Shown piece after piece: positions 34,971 through 43,086 of a stretch of DNA of 64,000 bases (within the stretch, counting starts at the first letter, position 1; every line of letters begins with the position of its first letter). Where the stretch lies: NCBI RefSeq assembly GCF_002849855.1, contig NZ_CP018616.1, forward strand, positions 496,001 to 560,000, in the 5' to 3' direction. This stretch comes from Vibrio azureus (GTDB lineage: Bacteria; Pseudomonadota; Gammaproteobacteria; Enterobacterales; Vibrionaceae). The translations under genes and the position numbers were made by a program. The notes beneath the pieces are model-generated. The model did no database searches. It had not been told where the DNA came from and saw only the letters and a program-made list of their open reading frames with translations.

Positions 34971-36080
34971 TTATTTTCGATACAAGACCCCAAGCGAGGC
35001 GAGGCGACTTGCCCCGGTAACATCGGGTAAATTGCTTGGGAGCCCATCCATATAACGCTGAGCCAACCAAGCGAATGCCATCGCTTCCATGTAGTCAGCG
35101 CTCACGCCTTGTGTATCAGTGGTCGAGACGTGCCATTTTGCTAGCAATGTAGCCAAACGTTCCATTAATAAAGGATTTTTAGCCCCACCGCCACACACTA
35201 ACAATTGAGGCTTATCACCAAAAGCGAACTTTTCTACCTCATTGGCAATCGTCACAGCGGAGTATTCACAAAGTGTACGTTGGACATCTTGAGCCGAGAT
35301 TGTGTGGTGAACCAATTGCTGATTTAACCAGTCGAGGTTGAAGTGCTCTCTTCCCGTACTCTTAGGTGCGGATAGAGTGAAGTAAGGATCTTGTAAAAGT
35401 TGCTGAAGTAATGTTGGGTGGACTTGGCCTGATAAGGCAAACAGAGCATCTTTATCAAAGCCTTGGCCAGTGTGCTTTTCACACCATGCATCCATCAACA
35501 TATTACCCGGGCCAGTATCATAACCCGTGACCGCTTGTTGAGGGTGCAATACTGAGATATTGGCAATCCCACCCACATTAAGCACAACGGTTGTCGCGTC
35601 TTGCATAGCGAAGATATTGTTGTGAAAAGCGGGAACGAGTGGGGCACCTTGCCCACCTAAAGCGATGTCCTTACGACGGAAATCAGCGACGGTATCAATG
35701 CCTGTTTTCACGGCAATGATATTGGCATCGCCTAATTGTGTGCTGAATGGATAAGCCCCTGTCGGTTGGTGAAAGACCGTTTGACCATGATTTCCTATGG
35801 CTCGGATTTGATGTGCAGAATAGCCAGACTTATCCAATAAGGCTAACACCGCATCAGAAAATAGATGCCCTAGCTGGTGGTCAAGCTCGCCAATGCTTTT
35901 AAGGTCGGTTTTTTGCCCGGTACAAACCGATAAAATCGACTGTTTAAGGGAAGTAGGCATAGGGTAATCATGGTGTGCGAGTAAACGGACACGTTCGCCT
36001 TCTATTTCAACCAGTGCGACATCCACGCCATCCATGCTGGTACCAGACATAACACCAATATACAGTTTACTATGATTCAC
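34971..36080 (-). CDS. anmK: Anhydro-N-acetylmuramic acid kinase AnmK
   Basis: 369 residues from the GTG at 36080 (reads MNHSKLYIGVMSGTSMDGVD), the same length as E. coli AnmK; a TTG 42 bp earlier is a less likely start. It phosphorylates and opens anhydroMurNAc recovered from cell wall turnover. Actin-like fold with phosphate loops GVMSGTSMDGVD and NVGGIANIS, and the catalytic D in ADFRRKDIALGGQGAPL. Divergent from nagZ, which releases its substrate, so the pair forms a recycling module. Confidence 0.95.
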   Translation of the reverse strand: MNHSKLYIGVMSGTSMDGVDVALVEIEGERVRLLAHHDYPMPTSLKQSILSVCTGQKTDLKSIGELDHQLGHLFSDAVLALLDKSGYSAHQIRAIGNHGQTVFHQPTGAYPFSTQLGDANIIAVKTGIDTVADFRRKDIALGGQGAPLVPAFHNNIFAMQDATTVVLNVGGIANISVLHPQQAVTGYDTGPGNMLMDAWCEKHTGQGFDKDALFALSGQVHPTLLQQLLQDPYFTLSAPKSTGREHFNLDWLNQQLVHHTISAQDVQRTLCEYSAVTIANEVEKFAFGDKPQLLVCGGGAKNPLLMERLATLLAKWHVSTTDTQGVSADYMEAMAFAWLAQRYMDGLPSNLPDVTGASRLASLGVLYRK

Positions 36081-36180
36081 GGTTGATCTCGTTAATAATT
36101 CAATTCCTTTATTGTAAAGCAATTCTTAAGCGAATAACCTCATCGAAGACGAGATATTTAGCCGAGTTTAAGGAGAAATC

Positions 36181-37164
36181 ATGGGACCGTTATGGGTTGA
36201 TGTTGCAGGATACGAACTGACTGCAGAAGATAGAGAAATTTTGGCACATCCAACCGTAGGAGGCTTGATTTTATTTACTCGTAACTACCACGACAGTAAG
36301 CAACTTCAAGCGCTGACGACATCTATTCGTAAAGCCGCGAAGCGTCCGATTTTGATTGGTGTTGACCAAGAAGGCGGACGTGTTCAGCGTTTTCGTCAAG
36401 GCTTCTCACTTATCCCTGCCGCACAAGAATATGCCAAACATTCTAATGGCGAAGAGCTAGCGCGTATGGGGGGATGGCTAATGGCAGCAGAGCTTATCGC
36501 TCACGACATTGATCTGAGCTTTGCTCCTGTACTGGATAAAGGCCATCAGTGTAAAGCCATTGGTAATCGCTCTTTTGGTGACGATATGGAGACCATTTTG
36601 CGTCATAGCACAGCTTACATGCAGGGGATGAAGAGTATCGGTATGGCAACGACAGGTAAACACTTCCCTGGTCATGGTGGCGTGATTGCTGACTCTCATT
36701 TAGAAACCCCTTATGATGACCGAAGCGATCTCTTCGAACAAGACATGGCGATATTTAAAGCACACATTGATGCAGGGATTCTAGATGCGATGATGCCTGC
36801 TCATGTGATCTTCTCCCATTATGATGACCAGCCAGCAAGTGGTTCAGAATTCTGGCTAAAACAGGTTTTACGCCAGCAACTTGGCTTTAAGGGATTGATT
36901 TTCTCTGATGATTTAACCATGGAAGGGGCTGCGATCATGGGAGGGCCTGCTGAGCGTGGTGTGCAAGCATTAAAAGCGGGATGTGACATGCTGTTGGTTT
37001 GCAACCAGCGCGATGCGCAAGTCGAAGTGCTTGATCACTTGCCCATCACGTCTGTTCCTCTTGCCGATGCTTTATTGAAAAAGCAAAACTTTTCATTGAG
37101 CGAGCTAAAACGTTCTCAAGAATGGAAAGAGGCGACTGAAGCGATGAAGCGTTTGATTGGTTAG
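36181..37164 (+). CDS. nagZ: Beta-N-acetylhexosaminidase NagZ
   Basis: A 327-residue family GH3 enzyme of the cytoplasm. It removes GlcNAc from anhydro-muropeptides in wall recycling and so also shapes the beta-lactamase-inducing signal. The signature [14 protein letters not shown] has the catalytic His, and the nucleophile Asp lies in [18 protein letters not shown] is present near residue 62. ATG 36181 follows AAGGAGAAATC. Confidence 0.97.
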   Translation: MGPLWVDVAGYELTAEDREILAHPTVGGLILFTRNYHDSKQLQALTTSIRKAAKRPILIGVDQEGGRVQRFRQGFSLIPAAQEYAKHSNGEELARMGGWLMAAELIAHDIDLSFAPVLDKGHQCKAIGNRSFGDDMETILRHSTAYMQGMKSIGMATTGKHFPGHGGVIADSHLETPYDDRSDLFEQDMAIFKAHIDAGILDAMMPAHVIFSHYDDQPASGSEFWLKQVLRQQLGFKGLIFSDDLTMEGAAIMGGPAERGVQALKAGCDMLLVCNQRDAQVEVLDHLPITSVPLADALLKKQNFSLSELKRSQEWKEATEAMKRLIG

Positions 37165-37173
37165 TCACTCCAT

Positions 37174-37201
37174 AGCCAAGTGCCTTAAGGTGATTTGGTT
37201 A
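37174..37201. repeat. Degenerate dispersed repeat after nagZ
   Basis: AGCCAAGTGCCTTAAGGTGATTTGG is an imperfect palindrome. It resembles GTCAAGTACCTTGAAGTCATTTGG at 39657-39680 after tyrA and, more distantly, the TATACCCAAGT-AC element ends. Both copies follow a gene stop. Confidence 0.5.
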
Positions 37202-37250
37202 TAAAAAATGCTTTGCTTGAGTTGGACGTAAACTGGTAAGAACATGCATC

Positions 37251-37282
37251 AAAAGCCGAAGTGCTCAGTACTTCGGCTTTTT
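37251..37282 (+). terminator. Intrinsic terminator after nagZ
   Basis: Stem AAAAGCCGAAGT / ACTTCGGCTTTT with loop GCTCAGT-like centre and T-run. Confidence 0.9.
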
Positions 37283-37289
37283 ATATTTA

Positions 37290-37307
37290 TGTAAATTTAA
37301 TTTTACA
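37290..37307 (+). promoter_or_regulatory. TyrR box 1 upstream of aroF
   Basis: TGTAAA-TTTAAT-TTTACA is a perfect match to the TyrR strong-box consensus TGTAAA-N6-TTTACA. It lies 119 bp before the aroF start, and marks this as the tyrosine-repressed DAHP synthase gene. Confidence 0.9.
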
Positions 37308-37398
37308 CTTAATGTTTTTTATTTTGTACGGTTGTAAATCTTTTTTAGCCTGTTATCTTGTCAATAAAGCTGAGTTGTCCCACCAATGGAATAGTGGG

Positions 37399-37416
37399 TG
37401 TAAATTAAAGTATACA
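37399..37416 (+). promoter_or_regulatory. TyrR box 2 upstream of aroF
   Basis: TGTAAA-TTAAAG-TATACA differs from the consensus at one base. It ends 9 bp before the aroF ATG, over the likely early transcribed region. A third weak half box, TGTAAA at 37333-37338, lies between. Paired strong and weak boxes are typical of TyrR repression. Confidence 0.8.
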
Positions 37417-37425
37417 GGTTGAGTT

Positions 37426-38499
37426 ATGCAAAGAAGTGAATTGAGCAACATTAACATTAGCGAAGAGCAAGTCCTTATTACGCCGGAGGAACTCAAAGCG
37501 AAACTTCCTCTGAGTGAAAAGGCTCGTCGTTTTATTCAAGAGTCCCGTCAAACCATCGCAGACATTATTCACAAGAAAGATCATCGTCTGTTAATCGTAT
37601 GTGGGCCTTGCTCTATCCATGACGTTGAAGCGGCAAAGGATTACGCAAAACGTCTAAAAGCACTTTCAGAACAGCTCAGCGATCAACTGTATATTGTTAT
37701 GCGTGTTTACTTTGAAAAACCTCGAACGACAGTGGGTTGGAAAGGTCTTATCAATGATCCACATCTAGATGGCAGCTTCGACATTGAACATGGTCTGCAT
37801 GTCGGGCGTGAATTACTTGTTGAATTGGCTGAGATGGAAATTCCACTAGCGACAGAAGCTCTTGACCCAATTAGCCCACAATACTTAGCCGATACTTTTA
37901 GTTGGGCGGCGATTGGTGCTCGAACCACTGAATCACAGACTCACCGTGAGATGGCCAGTGGATTATCAATGCCTATCGGCTTTAAAAATGGTACCGATGG
38001 TAACTTAGCAACCGCGATTAATGCTATGCAGGCTGCAGCATCAGGTCACCGTTTTATGGGAATTAACCGCGAAGGGCAGGTGGCACTATTGACCACGCAA
38101 GGAAACGCGAATGGTCATGTTATCTTACGTGGCGGTAAACAAACAAACTACGACTCTGTTTCGGTGACTGAATGTGAGCAGGAGATGGCACAATTTGGCT
38201 TAGAGGCTTCGTTGATGGTTGACTGTAGTCATGCGAACTCTCGTAAAGACTACCGTCGCCAACCATTAGTGGCAGAAGATGTGATCCATCAAATTCGTGA
38301 GGGTAATCAATCCATCATTGGTCTGATGATTGAAAGTCATATTAATGAAGGCAATCAGCCTTCTAGCCTTACTTTTGATGAGATGCAATATGGTGTTTCT
38401 ATCACTGATGCCTGTATTAATTGGGCGTCAACTGAGGCACTATTACGTCATGCACACGAAGAGCTGGTGCCTTTCTTAGAAAATCGCCTTAAAGGCTAA
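37426..38499 (+). CDS. aroF: 3-deoxy-7-phosphoheptulonate synthase, tyrosine-type (AroF)
   Basis: A 357-residue class I DAHP synthase that condenses PEP and erythrose 4-phosphate, the entry to aromatic synthesis. Metal and substrate residues lie in VCGPCSIHD, MRVYFEKPRTTVGWKGL, GARTTESQTHRE, GFKNGTDG and VDCSHANSRKD. Operon with tyrA and TyrR boxes upstream point to the tyrosine-sensitive isozyme AroF rather than AroG or AroH. 25 bp to tyrA. Confidence 0.95.
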   Translation: MQRSELSNINISEEQVLITPEELKAKLPLSEKARRFIQESRQTIADIIHKKDHRLLIVCGPCSIHDVEAAKDYAKRLKALSEQLSDQLYIVMRVYFEKPRTTVGWKGLINDPHLDGSFDIEHGLHVGRELLVELAEMEIPLATEALDPISPQYLADTFSWAAIGARTTESQTHREMASGLSMPIGFKNGTDGNLATAINAMQAAASGHRFMGINREGQVALLTTQGNANGHVILRGGKQTNYDSVSVTECEQEMAQFGLEASLMVDCSHANSRKDYRRQPLVAEDVIHQIREGNQSIIGLMIESHINEGNQPSSLTFDEMQYGVSITDACINWASTEALLRHAHEELVPFLENRLKG

Positions 38500-38524
38500 A
38501 ACGGAACTGATTTAAGGAACATCA

Positions 38525-39652
38525 ATGGCAGTTGAACTTAACGCATTACGCGATCAAATTGATGCGGTCGACAAGCAAATGCTTGAGCTACTCGCTCAGC
38601 GTTTAGCCCTAGTAGAGAAAGTGGGTGAAGTAAAAAGCGAACACGGTTTGCCAATTTACGCCCCAGATCGTGAGGCTGCCATGCTGGCATCACGCCGAGC
38701 TGAAGCTGAAAAAATGGGGATTCCTCCACAGCTGATCGAAGACATTCTTCGTCGAACGATGCGTGAGTCTTATGCCAGCGAGAAAGATTCCGGTTTTAAG
38801 TGTTTGAACCCAGAATTGCGCTCAGTGGTTATTATTGGTGGTCATGGCCAGTTAGGAGGTTTATTTGGCCGTATGTTCACGCTATCGGGTTATGAAGTTA
38901 AAGTTCTGGGGAGCCAGGACTGGGATAGCGCAGATGAAATTTTAAAAGATGCTGGCTTAGTTGTTGTTACCGTTCCTATTCACCTTACCGAAGGTGTGAT
39001 AGCAAAATTGGGTAATCTACCAACAGACTGTATTTTGTGTGACCTGACCTCTATCAAAGCCAAACCGTTGCAAGCGATGTTAGACGTTCACCAAGGTCCA
39101 GTTGTGGGTTTACATCCAATGTTTGGTCCCGATGTGGCAAGTTTAGCGAAACAGGTGATTGTTTACTGTGATGGTCGTGGGCAAGCGCAATATCAATGGT
39201 TATTGCAGCAGTTCGGTATTTGGGGGGCAAGCCTATGCCAAATCGATGCACAAGAGCACGATCATGGTATGACGTTGATCCAAGCATTGCGTCACTTCAC
39301 TTCGTTTGCTTACGGAATGCACTTAAGTCAAGAGAACCCAAATATTGAGCAACTGTTGAAACTCAGCTCGCCGATTTATCGTTTAGAACTTGCCATGGTC
39401 GGGCGTTTATTTGGTCAGGATCCCAACCTCTACGGAGATATTATCCTGTCATCTCAAGAAAATATCGAAATGATTAAGCGATTCCACCAACGGTTTGGTC
39501 AAGCGCTTAGCATTCTTGATAGTCAAGATAAGGCTGTATTTGTCGAGAGTTTTGAACAAGTCAGTGATTGGTTTGGAGAGTACTCTCAGCAATTTATGAA
39601 CGAGAGTCAGAACTTATTAAAGCAAGCCAATGATAACCTTCATCGAGGATAA
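38525..39652 (+). CDS. tyrA: Bifunctional chorismate mutase / prephenate dehydrogenase (T-protein)
   Basis: 375 residues. The helical chorismate mutase domain (about 1-90) has [20 protein letters not shown]; the dehydrogenase follows with the NAD loop [16 protein letters not shown] near residue 101 and [11 protein letters not shown]. It converts chorismate to prephenate and on to hydroxyphenylpyruvate for tyrosine. Tyrosine likely inhibits it. Ends the aroF operon; hairpin terminator 110 bp downstream. Confidence 0.96.
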   Translation: MAVELNALRDQIDAVDKQMLELLAQRLALVEKVGEVKSEHGLPIYAPDREAAMLASRRAEAEKMGIPPQLIEDILRRTMRESYASEKDSGFKCLNPELRSVVIIGGHGQLGGLFGRMFTLSGYEVKVLGSQDWDSADEILKDAGLVVVTVPIHLTEGVIAKLGNLPTDCILCDLTSIKAKPLQAMLDVHQGPVVGLHPMFGPDVASLAKQVIVYCDGRGQAQYQWLLQQFGIWGASLCQIDAQEHDHGMTLIQALRHFTSFAYGMHLSQENPNIEQLLKLSSPIYRLELAMVGRLFGQDPNLYGDIILSSQENIEMIKRFHQRFGQALSILDSQDKAVFVESFEQVSDWFGEYSQQFMNESQNLLKQANDNLHRG

Positions 39653-39656
39653 CATC

Positions 39657-39685
39657 GTCAAGTACCTTGAAGTCATTTGGTTACA
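39657..39685. repeat. Degenerate dispersed repeat after tyrA
   Basis: CAAGTACCTTGAAGTCATTTGG resembles the copy at 37174-37201. It is followed by a short run of related words (TTAGTTATACAAG, TTAGCTATACAAGG) up to about 39730. Confidence 0.45.
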
Positions 39686-39761
39686 CAAGGTTATTAAGTT
39701 AGTTATACAAGATTATTTAGCTATACAAGGTCATTGGTTGTAAGGCACGCTGAATTAAACG

Positions 39762-39788
39762 GAAAGAGCCGCGTTTCGCGGCTCTTTT
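39762..39788. terminator. Bidirectional terminator between tyrA and the M23 gene
   Basis: Perfect 11 bp stem AAAGAGCCGCG / CGCGGCTCTTT with loop TTT; A-run on one side and T-run on the other serve both convergent genes. Confidence 0.9.
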
Positions 39789-39852
39789 GTATGTATCCTA
39801 ACTTGCTCGGGCAGAAGCTTTACCTGATCTTGCAGGGAGGAAAACTTTGAAT

Positions 39853-40842
39853 TTACTGAGAGGTTGTTGTTGCTTTCTCTTTGTTTGCAGCGGTATGAAT
39901 GCTGCGATCTGTGTAGGGTGACTGAGTTAAGTTAACTTGTAAACGAACGACGTTATCGACTAATTCGATTAATGGCCCCCACTTAACCATTTTTTCTTTT
40001 TCAAACGCAGAATTGAAATTTTCTGGTGTCCAGTCCATTAGGTATTTGGGATTCAAAGTTCGGTCTAAAAAGCGGATCTCATAGTGTAGATGAGGCCCGG
40101 TTGAATTACCGGTATTACCGCATTGAGCAATAACATCGCCTTTGCTAACAAATTGACCACTTTTAACGTTGAACTTATCTAAATGGGCGAAGGAACTCGA
40201 GAACCCAAATGAATGACTGAGAGTCAGGTAGTTACCATAGCCTCGATTACTTGAACGCACGGTTTCTACAACGCCATCGGCAGGCGCAACAATATCCTCA
40301 CCTCTTGTACAGGTCAGATCGATCCCTGCATGAGTATGGCGCTGCCCTGATATTGGGTTGATACGACTGCCATAGGGGGATGAAATACGTTGATAAGCCA
40401 TCGGACTGTCGTTAGGGATCAGTCGAAACATTGTTGCACGTACGGCAGAGTCGATTGCAGCAGCATCGATGCGCTCTTCCAACGCGGCATTATCTTGTTC
40501 CGTGTTTTCTTCACTCGCTAATCCAAGCACAGATTCAACATCATAGACACGCTTACCGAGCAGTTGAATTTGATCATTTTTTTCACTAAGGGACTGAGAT
40601 AGGGAATGGTTGCTGTCTATTTGCTCCTGATAAAGCGCGGTAAGTTTGGCTTTTTCAGCTTCTAAAGTCTCAATAAGAGTCTGTTGCTGATGAGTTTGAT
40701 TTTTAAAAAGATACCATGCCCCACCAATTGCAGCGGGTAAAGCGATAATAGTTGCACAAATGATGGCGAAGGAAGAACGGCCTAAATAAAACCGTTGATC
40801 GCCATCTTTGGTTGGAATCTGCATGATGATTTTTTTAGACAT
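39853..40842 (-). CDS. M23 family metallopeptidase, membrane-anchored (TagE-like)
   Basis: 329 residues. One N-terminal membrane segment (about 24-46), then a coiled coil (about 50-105, many E/Q/L), then a LytM/M23 domain with HTHAGID (zinc His and Asp) and HLHYE (HxH). It should cut peptidoglycan cross-links in the periplasm. The architecture is that of Vibrio TagE-like proteins rather than the LysM-type ShyA/ShyC. Active-site residues are all present, so it is a likely active hydrolase, not an EnvC-type activator. Confidence 0.88.
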   Translation of the reverse strand: MSKKIIMQIPTKDGDQRFYLGRSSFAIICATIIALPAAIGGAWYLFKNQTHQQQTLIETLEAEKAKLTALYQEQIDSNHSLSQSLSEKNDQIQLLGKRVYDVESVLGLASEENTEQDNAALEERIDAAAIDSAVRATMFRLIPNDSPMAYQRISSPYGSRINPISGQRHTHAGIDLTCTRGEDIVAPADGVVETVRSSNRGYGNYLTLSHSFGFSSSFAHLDKFNVKSGQFVSKGDVIAQCGNTGNSTGPHLHYEIRFLDRTLNPKYLMDWTPENFNSAFEKEKMVKWGPLIELVDNVVRLQVNLTQSPYTDRSIHTAANKEKATTTSQ

Positions 40843-40935
40843 TTCGGTTCGTACTCAGGTAGGCAGTGATACATATAAACAACTGAAGAATCAAAGCAAA
40901 GGATTCTAGGCTTTCATCTGACAGTAACTGCATAT

Positions 40936-41007
40936 AAGGCCGCTATGATAGCGGCCTTTGTACGAAATACAAGCAAAAGGTGTAATGAGTGACCCCTGTC
41001 ACTCATT
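40936..41007. terminator. Two hairpins downstream of ettA
   Basis: AATGAGTGAC / GTCACTCATT (40984-41007, loop CCCT) lies 17 bp after the ettA stop, and AAGGCCGCTA / TAGCGGCCTT (40936-40958, loop TGA) follows. Neither has a long T-run on the minus strand, so they may act as a weak tandem terminator or 3' end protectors. Confidence 0.55.
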
Positions 41008-41023
41008 GAATCTCTATTTAAGT

Positions 41024-42691
41024 TTATTTAGAGACGCGCTTGTATTTAATGCGATGTGGTTCAGCGGCTTCAGGACCAAGCGTCTTCTTCAGCCATTCCA
41101 TGTACTCGTTGTAGTTACCTTCGTAGAAGTTAACTTGGCCTTCATCGCGGTAGTCGATGATGTGTGTCGCAATACGGTCTAGGAACCAACGGTCGTGCGA
41201 GATAACCATGGCACAGCCTGGGAACTCTAGTAGTGCTTCTTCTAGTGCACGTAGCGTTTCAACGTCAAGGTCGTTGGTTGGCTCATCGAGTAGTAGTACG
41301 TTACCGCCAGCTTTAAGCAGCTTAGCAAGGTGTACACGGTTACGTTCACCACCAGACAGTTCACCAATGATCTTTTGTTGATCAGAACCCTTGAAGTTAA
41401 AGCGAGAACAGTAAGCACGTGCAGGGATTTCGAAGTTGTTGATCTTGATGATATCAGCGCCTTCAGAAATCTCTTGGAATACCGTGTTCTTGTCATTCAT
41501 TGAGTCACGGAACTGCTCAACAGACGCCAGTTTTACTGTTTCACCCAGCTCAATCGTACCTGAATCTGGTTGCTCAGTGCCGCTCAACATTTTAAATAGA
41601 GTTGATTTACCAGCACCGTTGGCACCAATGATACCCACGATGGCACCCTTAGGCATACTGAACGAGAGATCATCGATAAGAACGCGACCGTCGAATGACT
41701 TAGTCAGGTTGTTCACTTCGATAACTTTATCACCTAGACGTTCACCTGGCGGGATGAACAGTTCGTTAGTTTCGTTACGTTTCTGGTGATCAGTGTTTTG
41801 TAGTTCTTCAAAGCGCGCCATACGTGCTTTAGATTTCGCCTGACGACCTTTAGGGTTTTTACGCACCCATTCAAGCTCTTTCTCAATGGTCTTTTGACGA
41901 GCGCTTTCTTGAGACGATTCTTGCTGGAGGCGAGCGTCTTTTTGTTCTAGCCAAGAGGTATAGTTACCTTCCCATGGAATACCTTCACCACGGTCAAGTT
42001 CTAGGATCCAACCCGCTGCGTTATCTAGGAAGTAACGGTCGTGGGTGATCGCAACGACCGTCCCAGTGTAATCAACCAAGAAGCGTTCTAACCAAGCAAC
42101 AGATTCTGCATCCAAGTGGTTGGTTGGTTCGTCTAGCAGTAGCATGTCAGGTTTTTCTAGAAGTAGACGACAAATCGCCACACGACGTCGTTCACCACCT
42201 GATAGGTGAGCGATTTTTTGGTCCCACTCAGGTAGACGAAGTGCATCAGCTGCGCGTTCCAGAGCATTATCTAAGTTATGACCGTCTTTAGCTTGGATTA
42301 ATGCTTCGAGCTCGCCCTGTTCTTTTGCTAATGCGTCGAAGTCTGCATCAGGTTCTGCGTATGCAGCATAGACCGCATCCAAACGCGTCAGAGCACCAGC
42401 AACATCAGCGACGGCTTCTTCGACAACTTCACGAACAGTTTTTGATTCGTCGAGAACAGGTTCTTGAGGCAAATATCCTACGTTAAGTCCTGGCTGTGGA
42501 CGTGCTTCACCATCGATATCAGTATCGATTCCAGCCATGATACGTAGCAGTGTTGATTTACCCGCACCATTGAGACCTAAAACGCCAATTTTAGCACCGG
42601 GAAAGAAGCTGAGTGAGATGTCTTTAAGAATTTGACGCTTTGGTGGCACGATTTTGCTCACCCGCGACATGGTATATACGTATTCAGCCAT
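41024..42691 (-). CDS. ettA: Energy-dependent translational throttle protein EttA (ABC-F)
   Basis: 555 residues, same as E. coli EttA. Two ABC domains: Walker A GLNGAGKSTLL and GANGAGKSTLF, signatures HLSGGERRRVAI and ELSGGERNRVHL, and Walker B LLLDEPTNHLD / LLLDEPTNDLD. The linker (PtIM) helix with KNPKGRQAKSKARM lies between. It binds the ribosomal E site and gates the first elongation step by ATP/ADP ratio. No membrane domain, as expected of ABC-F. Confidence 0.97.
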   Translation of the reverse strand: MAEYVYTMSRVSKIVPPKRQILKDISLSFFPGAKIGVLGLNGAGKSTLLRIMAGIDTDIDGEARPQPGLNVGYLPQEPVLDESKTVREVVEEAVADVAGALTRLDAVYAAYAEPDADFDALAKEQGELEALIQAKDGHNLDNALERAADALRLPEWDQKIAHLSGGERRRVAICRLLLEKPDMLLLDEPTNHLDAESVAWLERFLVDYTGTVVAITHDRYFLDNAAGWILELDRGEGIPWEGNYTSWLEQKDARLQQESSQESARQKTIEKELEWVRKNPKGRQAKSKARMARFEELQNTDHQKRNETNELFIPPGERLGDKVIEVNNLTKSFDGRVLIDDLSFSMPKGAIVGIIGANGAGKSTLFKMLSGTEQPDSGTIELGETVKLASVEQFRDSMNDKNTVFQEISEGADIIKINNFEIPARAYCSRFNFKGSDQQKIIGELSGGERNRVHLAKLLKAGGNVLLLDEPTNDLDVETLRALEEALLEFPGCAMVISHDRWFLDRIATHIIDYRDEGQVNFYEGNYNEYMEWLKKTLGPEAAEPHRIKYKRVSK

Positions 42692-42968
42692 TGCCGATCG
42701 TTCCTAAATTATCAGTCATTAAAATGGCTATTTTATACCAAGTGTTCCACTTTTGTTACTGAATTGAATAAGTTCACCATAACTTATCGCTACTTCTTTA
42801 TAAATGATGGTATTACGTAATTTATTAAGCGCAAAAATAGTGGCCGACAACCGATAAAATAAAGGGATTTTTGCAAATAATGGTTATATATTAAGTGACT
42901 TAACAATGCGTGTTTATGCGATGCAAATAGATGCATATAATTGACTGGTCGACGGAATATCTCAGCTC

Positions 42969-43056
42969 TATACCCAAGTGACTTCAAAGTGCTGATATTA
43001 GTAGGCAGCTTCTAGATAGGGGGCGCTGAACATAGCCACGAGGTGACTTGGGTATA
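42969..43056. repeat. 88 bp dispersed palindromic element upstream of slt
   Basis: Bounded by TATACCCAAGTGACTTC and GAGGTGACTTGGGTATA, inverted arms with two mismatches over 17 bp. The centre (including GGCAGCTTCTAG and GGGGGCGCTGAA) shows no ORF. Shorter and half copies occur at 9408, 10111, 10279 and 11482. Such elements recur in Vibrio genomes; a MITE or REP origin is inferred. The right arm ends 15-30 bp before the slt ribosome site and may supply leader RNA structure. Confidence 0.8.
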
Positions 43057-43086
43057 TATCCGCGAAATTCAAGGGAAATGACCGAC

